Assembly (NCBI GenBank): GCA_001574975.1
Contig: KQ965740.1
Coordinates: 530,647 to 594,646, forward strand
Reading direction: 5' to 3'
DNA: 64,000 nucleotides
Source of the DNA: Gonapodya prolifera JEL478
Lineage: Eukaryota; Monoblepharomycota; Monoblepharidomycetes; Monoblepharidales; Gonapodyaceae
Below are positions 57,577 through 64,000 of this stretch, piece by piece. Numbering within the stretch: position 1 is the first letter of the stretch; every line of letters begins with the position of its first letter. A program made the translations under genes and the position numbers. The notes below the pieces were generated by a model. The model had not been told where the DNA came from and ran no database searches. It saw only the letters and a list, made by a program, of their open reading frames with translations.

Positions 57577-60164
57577 TCACTCATCAATCCTCTCAATCCT
57601 CGACGACATGACCGTACTCTCCACGGCTCCACTCCGCGACATGGCCCACCCACTCTCGGCATCCGATTCTCGACCGACACCGTCCCCGGCTGACAACAGA
57701 TGTGTGGGTGTTGTGGGTTCGAGCCGCGATTGGAACGTTCGAGCAACGACGCTCGGTGCGGCGGAGACGGGGTTTTTGTTGAGTGTGTTCTTTCCGCCTA
57801 ATCGGGGTTGTGAAAGCGGTCGTTGCGTTCGTGAAACAACAAGGATCCCCAAAAAATGGTACTGCTCACCTCTGAGCACATCCGCAAACGTTTTCAACAT
57901 CTTGATGAACACGGATTGGATGTTGGAGACCTCCAGCACGAGCGAGTGCGGCTCACGAACGCCAGTGCGGACGTCGGAGAAGTCCATTCGGGTGGCTGGG
58001 GTGGGTGGGGTGAACATGAGCACTCGATTAGATACCGAGGGTGGGGATAGGCAGTGAAGGAAGCAAGAAACCTTTTTCCATGGCGTCGATCATGCAGTTA
58101 ATGGGGCGCGAGATGAACAGTTCCGTGAATATCAGGGCGACGGGACCGAGAATGAGAAGGAGGAGGAGCGCTTCACAGTGGCAAATGGCGGTCAGTTATC
58201 ACTGGAAAAAAATTCCCCGCCACCCCCCCCGTGATCGGTACAGCTCAGCGTACCGATTATAATTAGGATGACGCTCATTATGAATAAGCGTTCACCGAGA
58301 TGTCCTTGCAGCTCCAAGGTGTTGGCCAAGTAGTCCGTCGCCGGCTGAAACACGGGTCAACGCAAGGGGGTCAAGTAAAACAGCGAGCTCTGAATTCTCA
58401 CCGCCCCAGAAACCAAAATCCACTGGTAGCCCGACTGGCTATAGGTCGAGTACTGAAACAGGTATTGCTCACCCTGCGAGGCGAAAGAGTTTTCGCCGCT
58501 CAGCGAGGCGAGGTTTCCCCCGCTTTGCGTGAAAATGGTGGATGCCGAGATGTTGAGAAGCGGGAATGTCGAGAGATCGTAGTCCCAGATGGTCTTGATG
58601 GTTGTGGTGGAACCGACCGTTTTGATGAGGTCCTATAATCTTACGTGTCACAACGACCGCAAAGGATTTTCAAACCACATCAGCACTCAGTGCTCTCACC
58701 GATCCATTCGCCAGCGCCCCGGACCTCCCCAACACCTCCCCCTTCTGCCCGATCAAATAAATGAGCGTGTTTGGCGTGGCCGAGGCCTGCGACGCGTCAA
58801 GGAACCTGCTCATGACGGAGGCTGGGATCACGATGCTCAGCACGCCGAGGTAGGTGTTGTTGGGGTACCACAGAGGGTAGGAAAGGGACTGCGAGATGAG
58901 CTTGACGGATGTGCCCGCCGTGGAGAGGTAGGGTTCGGTCATTACGGGCGAGCCGAGCGGGCGGCCGTCGGCGGCGGTCCTGGGAAGAGTGTGAGTGTGA
59001 GTGGAGACAACCTCATACTCGTGGGCGCTATGCTACGTACCACCACGGTCGCGTCTTGAATGTCCAGCCTGGACCGACCTTTGTTCCATGCAGATTTTGA
59101 TGAGATCATCGTACTCTAATAAATAATCGTTATCATTTTCACCTGATATCCGAACGGCCCCGGCGTCATATCGTCGTTGAGTTGCCAAAACGTCTGGTTC
59201 GTGCTGGTGGTTACTACGGGGCAGACTCGGCACGACCTGCGCACCGTCTGCGTCGCGTACACGAGCCAGTACTTTCTCGTGCCGGGCGTCAGCGCAATGT
59301 TGCCGACGGAATCGGGTATGATGCCCGTTCCGAAATCGTCCAGTGTTTGGTTGTTCCCGAAGTGAACAAACGATATTTCGATGTTGAGGGCGACGAGATT
59401 TCGTTTCATCCAGGGGATGATGGTGCTGGTGGGGGGGAGAGGTGGTATGTTACTTGTGAACGACGGATGAGAGGAGAGGAAGGGACTCACTCGGGATCTG
59501 TAGGATCTAATGCGCCTTTATCTGCACTGAGCATCGCAGCGGTTGAGTTGCCATACGCGTCGCACTTTGTGCGAGTGGTTCAAGTGCAGGAGCAAGCGAG
59601 CGTGTGCGAATGATTGTCTCATTTGAGAAAGAGGGGCAAGTTCCCTTGGACGCACCATGGTGAGGTAGTTCTGAAGTCGCGACATGAGCACGCGGGACGT
59701 TTCCCGCTGGATTGTGCGTGCGAGTGTTTTTATGCTGCTTGTTCCTGCGAGTACAGATCACGAGAACCCAGTCAGTGGGGTTTTCGTTGTGTGTAACAGC
59801 AGTGTGAGCAGAGCAGCACCTTGATCAATCGCATCAATGTTGGTTGATCGCATGAAGGAGAATGCTACTCCTGTCAGCAGGATAGCGACGAGGGCGACAC
59901 TAGTCGATCACACTGGTTGAACTGATGGATGCATCGGCGTAGCGAGGCGATACGCACTCACTTTGCAAAGACCTGCAGCACAATGACTGTTCTCAGCTGC
60001 AGCCCCTTCCACTTCTGATCCGACGTACTGGACGATGCCGAGTGTCCCGAGTGTCCCGACCTCATAGTATTCTTTGCAGGATCGAGAGTGTTCTCCATGT
60101 TGTCCGCCCTGTTGATGACGGCAAGGCGAGCGCTGACCTGCGATGTCGCTTGAGAACTCTCCAT
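57577..60164 (-). CDS. Double-Cache/HAMP transmembrane receptor without an output domain
   Basis: The cytosolic lead MESSQATSQVSARLAVINR is followed by a first membrane helix split by an intron (LRTVIVLQVFAK ... VALVAILLTGVAFSFM). The extracellular part follows a dCache plan: QRETSRVLMSRLQNYLTM, SFVHFGNNQTLDDFG, KYWLVYATQ, then MTEPYLSTAGTSVKLISQSL, WYPNNTYLGVLSIVIPASV, TLIYLIGQKGEVLGRSG and SYQ-type GYQWILVSG. A second helix (FIMSVILIIIG) and a HAMP-like segment (SRPINCMIDAME, SLVLEVSNIQSVFIKMLKTF ADVLR) come next. Instead of a kinase or cyclase, the last exon gives only about 75 Ser/Thr-rich residues ending RIERIDE. About nine exons. Fungal relatives I know of carry a cyclase or kinase after HAMP. 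Confidence 0.75.
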
Positions 60165-61055
60165 GAAAGCTGAAGGTACAATATATGAAAGCGGGAGCGG
60201 GAGTGGGGGGCAGGGATCTTCGCAAAGATCGACTCCCCTTCTTCCGCTGAAAGCAATTAAGTTGGTACGGGCAATGGAAACATCTCTCTTTTGAGACACC
60301 CCGTCTTTTATACGAGGGATCGCGCGTTAGCTACTCGAACATCGGTGTTGCTGTGTTTGACAGAGTGATGTGACGCATGACTCACATCAAGGTTCCACCC
60401 ATCCAAAAGTTGCGTCCCAGGTGAAGAATGTAACGCTTATGTGGTGAGAGCGACACGACCAATTAATTTTAGAAGGGCTCTTCACCCATGCGAAACAACG
60501 CTTGCATCATGACGCTTGGTTTCCTTCGCCTCACAAGTGCACAGAAATTATATTCCCATTAAAGATTACCTCGTCTACAGTGAAATTACGTACGCCAAAA
60601 TGTCCTCCCAGCACAAAGATACCGCTCCATGTTGGGTCTCGGGGGTGGGGGTTCCACGGTGCGGTGCACGCCGTTGTGTTGGCGCTCGACTCCACAGGAG
60701 ATATCACACAATATGCGCAAATATCTTGGGTAAAAAGAAAAACAAATGAAACAACAAAGAGGGGGGATGAAAACGAGGGATCCGATGAAAAGTCTCTCCG
60801 CATGCAGAGAGAAACCACTGATTGGTTGATTATTTGCTTGTCGTTTACTGTGCAGATCGGTGGTTGTGCTTGTTGCTTGTAGCTTGTGCAGCGGTCCGCG
60901 TCCATTCGTTATTGGTTGCCCAATGTCCAAGACTCGACCTCCCGTAAACGACCATTAGTATCCCAATGTCCATCAACTCGACCTCGCGAAACTGAATCAC
61001 CACCAACACTGCACCCAGCCCCACCCTCCTACACCCCCACTCGCACACCACACCA
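60165..61055. other. Intergenic region, no supported gene
   Basis: 0.9 kb between the Cache receptor start and the F-box/LRR stop. A 124-codon minus-strand frame (60905-60531) has protein-like stretches (WSGIFVLGGHFGVRNFTVDE) but no start context, intron or family support. Confidence 0.4.
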
Positions 61056-64000
61056 TCACGCACTCGGACTCGGGACCGGCTTGCGCCGACTCCAGGCCTC
61101 CTCAACCACTCTCTTCCACGCATCTCCTCGCAGGACGCACCACCACCTGTACTCGCCCCTAGCCGACCCCACGCGCTCCGGAACTTCCAGCAGACCCTCG
61201 ATCCACGCGTCACCTGGGCGCGTCATACGCTGCACAAGACCTGGTGTCACTTGGTTGGCCCCGTCGTTTGCGTTTGCGTTTACGTTTGCACCCGCACCTG
61301 TACCGGCTCCTGCTCCACCCTGCGCCGGAGCAACCGCGCCCATATTTCCACCAGCGCCAGCAGCACCGTCCGGAAGAGCCGGGATCGGCCCCTGGGGCAC
61401 CCACCCTGCGAGGGGCGCCACGGGGAGGGGCATTCCCTGGGCATGGATCGCCGCCGCCCTGCGGGGATCGAGATCCGGCATGCCCGAGACATCCACCTCC
61501 TCCAGGACGCCGCCAGGTCCCCTCGCCAGTGCCCACTCGGGCGCCCACCGCCTGGGCGCGATATGCCTCGCTATGGCAAACACGCCCTCGAAACTGACCC
61601 TGTCCAGATCGCTCAAGCCCAGCCTGCGCAGGCGCGGGAACGCGCACCGCTGCGCACGCGCAACGCGGTCCGGGTCCACATTGGGCCGCGGACCCACCCC
61701 GACCTCCACGGCCGCGAGCGCGCCGTCCGTCACGAGAGTTCCGCCCAAGTCGAGCTCCTCTAGCATGGGCGCGCAGTCGGACAGTGCCAGCGACAGCACG
61801 GCGAGGTCATCCACGCGGCGGCACCCACGGAGGTCCAGCCTCGTGAGGTTCCCGCACAGACCCAGCATGGTGTCGACGCCCGCCGTCGTGATCATGTGCG
61901 CGCCGCGCAGCTCCAGCCCCTTGAGTCTCGCGCCGCACGCCTCGGCAAGCACCGTCGCGACGCCGTCTGTGACAGCCGCACCGCACTCTCGGAGCCCGAC
62001 CTCGCGTACGCCCGACAGTGCCACGGCGGGGAGGAGGTAGTACGTCGGGTCGCGCTGCGTGGCGGGGGGCGGGGGCACCGAGAATTCCATGCGGGAGAGT
62101 TCAGGACACGTCGCGGCCAGTCGCTCGCACGCTGTCTTGATTGCTGTGCGCGTGAGTCTCGCCAATCGAGAGCACCGCATCTCCTTGAGTCTGCCCCCCG
62201 CAGCAGCACCGCGCACGACGGCCGCGAGACCGTGGTCTGTGACTCGGCGGCACCCTGAAATGTCGAGCGAGCGGAGGCGCGGGACTAGCGAGGCTGCGAG
62301 GGAGACAACTCCGGCGTCTGAGATCAGACCGCAACCGCGAAGAGAGAGGTGGTCGAGCCGGTTGGGCGGTGTGAGGAACAGAGCGAGGGCGAGCGCCGTG
62401 GGGTCCGAGAGGCGCGGGATGTGGGAGAGGTCGAGCGAGACGAGGTAGGTTGGGTTGCTGTTGTGGGGTGTGGGTAGAGTGTGCAAGGTGGCCGATGGCG
62501 CCAGATCAGAAAAAAAGGGCAAGCAGATCAATGCAGCGGCATGATACTCACGCTGACACAAAGTCCGTCACGGCGGCGTCAGTCAAGTTCCTGCATCCTG
62601 TTGAAGTAGTGTTTCGACAAACGAAGGAATATGGGGGAGTGGAATGAAGGAACATAAGGGTGGGAAGATGGATGGTGGAAGTAGGAGGGAACAAAAGGTC
62701 AATAGACGAATAACCGCAATGGAACACCAGCCACTCCACACGATGCACGAATGCCCCCACAGAACACATCCCACGATCTTCACCTCTCCCCTTTCCCCTA
62801 CTCGACCCTTTCCATCTATTTACTCTCCCCCCCCTTCCCCCCCCCTCGCGCACACACACGCACCTCCCAAATCCATCTCCCTCACTCCACCAAACGCCCC
62901 CGCGGTGTGCATCAAGTGCTCGTCGCGGACGTACTCGACGAGGTGCGCCGTGCGGCGGAGCGACAGGCGGCGTAGGAGGGACGGGCCCGTGTGGCCGTAT
63001 GGTGAGGGCTNGGGGGGACGTGAGAAACGGGTCACATAAAGTGAGAAAAAAAACACCCCGCAACCTCTGAACGACCCCATGACCGCCACTCCAACTTCGG
63101 ACCCAGCAAGGCCTCTCCATACTACGCACTCTACGTCCCCACCCCCAAAAAGGACACGTACCTCGATAGCGCGCCGCCTTGACTCAGATCGCGGACGGCG
63201 CTGGGGAGGTGCAGTGATGGTCCCGCTGGTCGACTGGTGCACCGGCGCTGGATTTTTGCGTGCCGTGTCGCGAATGACGGATTTGCCCTTTGTAGCGGTC
63301 GAGGCCGAAGTCGGTCCCTTTGCCATTCCCATTCCCACACCCGCCGTCGCACCCACAGGTCTGACCGTACGTGCCGTCATCGCCTTCGCGCCCCGACCAG
63401 TCCTCGCCGCCTCGACGCCCTTGCACCACTTCTCGAAACTGGGCAGAGAGGTCCAGTGCGGGTCCTTCCAGAGCGCTTCTAGGGCCGCGTAGTACCAGGC
63501 CGAGTTGACGAGTGTGAGCGGGTAGAGTAGGGCCGGGTCTGGTGGGGTGGTGGAGAGGAGGGATAACGGCGTGGATGCGGGAGGGGGGAGGTATGAGATG
63601 ATTTTTTGGAGGAGTTCGTGCGGCGGGTACGAGCCGGCGCTGGGTGGGAGGCGGCGTTTTGGTGGCGATGGGAGGGAAAGAGAGGTGGGGACGGAAAGGC
63701 AATGTGGGATGGAAGTGACAGTCGTGGAAGGACGGGGAGACGGCGACGGCGACGGCGGGACGGCCGGCGGGGGGAGAAAGTGCGCCTCTGCGTCGTCAAG
63801 CACGGGTGGTGCGCACGAGGACGGGAGTGACGATGATAAGGTCAGTGACGACGGGGTGTCGGGAGGAAACGCCGGTGAGGGCGGATGTGGGTGTGTCGCC
63901 GGGCGGGGGACGGGGGAGTGCAGGATTGAGTCGAAGGAGCCCGATGAGAGCCTGCGAGCGAGGGACGTGGACGACGGTGACGAGAATGCAAATGAGAACG
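61056..64000 (-). CDS. F-box/leucine-rich-repeat protein, 5' end outside the window
   Basis: The frame is open to the right edge, so the N terminus is missing. A Ser/Pro-rich lead precedes an F-box-like segment (YPPHELLQKIISYLPPP ... LTLVNSAWYYAALEALWKDP). After an intron containing the ambiguous base (63011) come RRLSLRRTAHLVEYVRDE and REMDLG, then CRNLTDAAVTDFVS and a row of AMN1-type cysteine-containing LRRs: LSLRGCGLISDAGVVSLAAS, LRSLDISGCRRVTDHGLAAV, LRECGAAVTDGVATVLAEAC, LDLRGCRRVDDLAVLSLALS. A low-complexity Gly/Ala/Asn linker and a basic end (WKRVVEEAWSRRKPVPSPSA) follow. By family it is a substrate receptor of an SCF ubiquitin ligase, targets unknown. Confidence 0.85.
63011..63011. 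other. Ambiguous base (N)
   Basis: A single unresolved base next to a run of C/G at the acceptor of an intron in the F-box/LRR gene (the acceptor reads N-A-G). It does not change the coding frame in the model. Confidence 0.95.

Noticed and set aside
60886-62040. A 384-codon plus-strand frame
   Set aside because: Antisense shadow of the GC-rich LRR exon; the minus frame shows clear repeated LRRs.
1-64000. tRNA, rRNA or CRISPR genes
   Set aside because: I looked for T-loop GGTTCGAATCC-type boxes, rRNA-like stretches and regularly spaced repeats and found none convincing; a tRNAscan run would settle this.

Overview
The window is fungal nuclear DNA. Nearly every gene is split by short introns (about 45-130 nt) with GTRNGT-type donors, YAG acceptors and, in places, a visible CTAAC/CTGAC-like branch site. 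The gene content is also fungal: an EUK-type nitrate reductase, VTC1, a Crz1-like zinc-finger factor, an AP-1-type bZIP, a BCS1-like AAA ATPase, a microsomal P450, fungal GST and MFS families and an F-box/LRR protein. A double-Cache receptor and the style of the MFS transporter would fit a zoosporic or other early-diverging fungus better than a yeast, but that placement is only a guess. No tRNA, rRNA or CRISPR was recognised. One ambiguous base lies at 63,011.

Layout. 0-0.5 kb: 5' end of an RTA1-like membrane protein that runs off the left edge. 0.5-5.3 kb: gene-poor DNA with an eroded direct repeat. 5.3-7.9 kb: Crz1-like factor. 9.2-11.1 kb: a 2-hydroxyacid dehydrogenase and a GH28 pectinase, both missing their first exons and meeting head to head inside intron sequence. 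11.3-12.9 kb: a small linker-histone gene and a single-pass membrane protein. 13.1-21.1 kb: four minus-strand genes in tandem (bZIP, epoxide hydrolase, class I aminotransferase, HAD phosphatase-like). 21.5-29.4 kb: a repeat-rich block with a dead BCS1 copy followed by a diverged inverted repeat of about 2 kb per arm, whose 2.7-kb loop holds a cytochrome P450 with abnormal motifs.

29.6-45.2 kb is gene-dense: a very large secreted/type I membrane protein of unknown family, divergent from VTC1; a DsbA-like thioredoxin-fold protein; a penicillin-acylase-type Ntn hydrolase; a small acidic protein; a divergent pair of genes ending in a plant SHI/LRP1-like Cys-rich finger; and nitrate reductase. 46.5-64 kb: a Ser/Thr-rich wall-sensor-like membrane protein followed by a 26-G run, GST-fold protein, MFS transporter, intact BCS1-like ATPase, homocysteine S-methyltransferase, double-Cache/HAMP receptor lacking any catalytic output, and the 3' part of an F-box/LRR gene that continues past the right edge.

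The genes do not form one obvious pathway. The most unusual items are the output-less Cache receptor, the SHI-like finger pair, the P450 enclosed by an inverted repeat, the double-truncated gene junction at 10.4 kb, and the large unknown membrane protein. All exon boundaries were read by eye from frame continuity and splice signals and should be treated as models.
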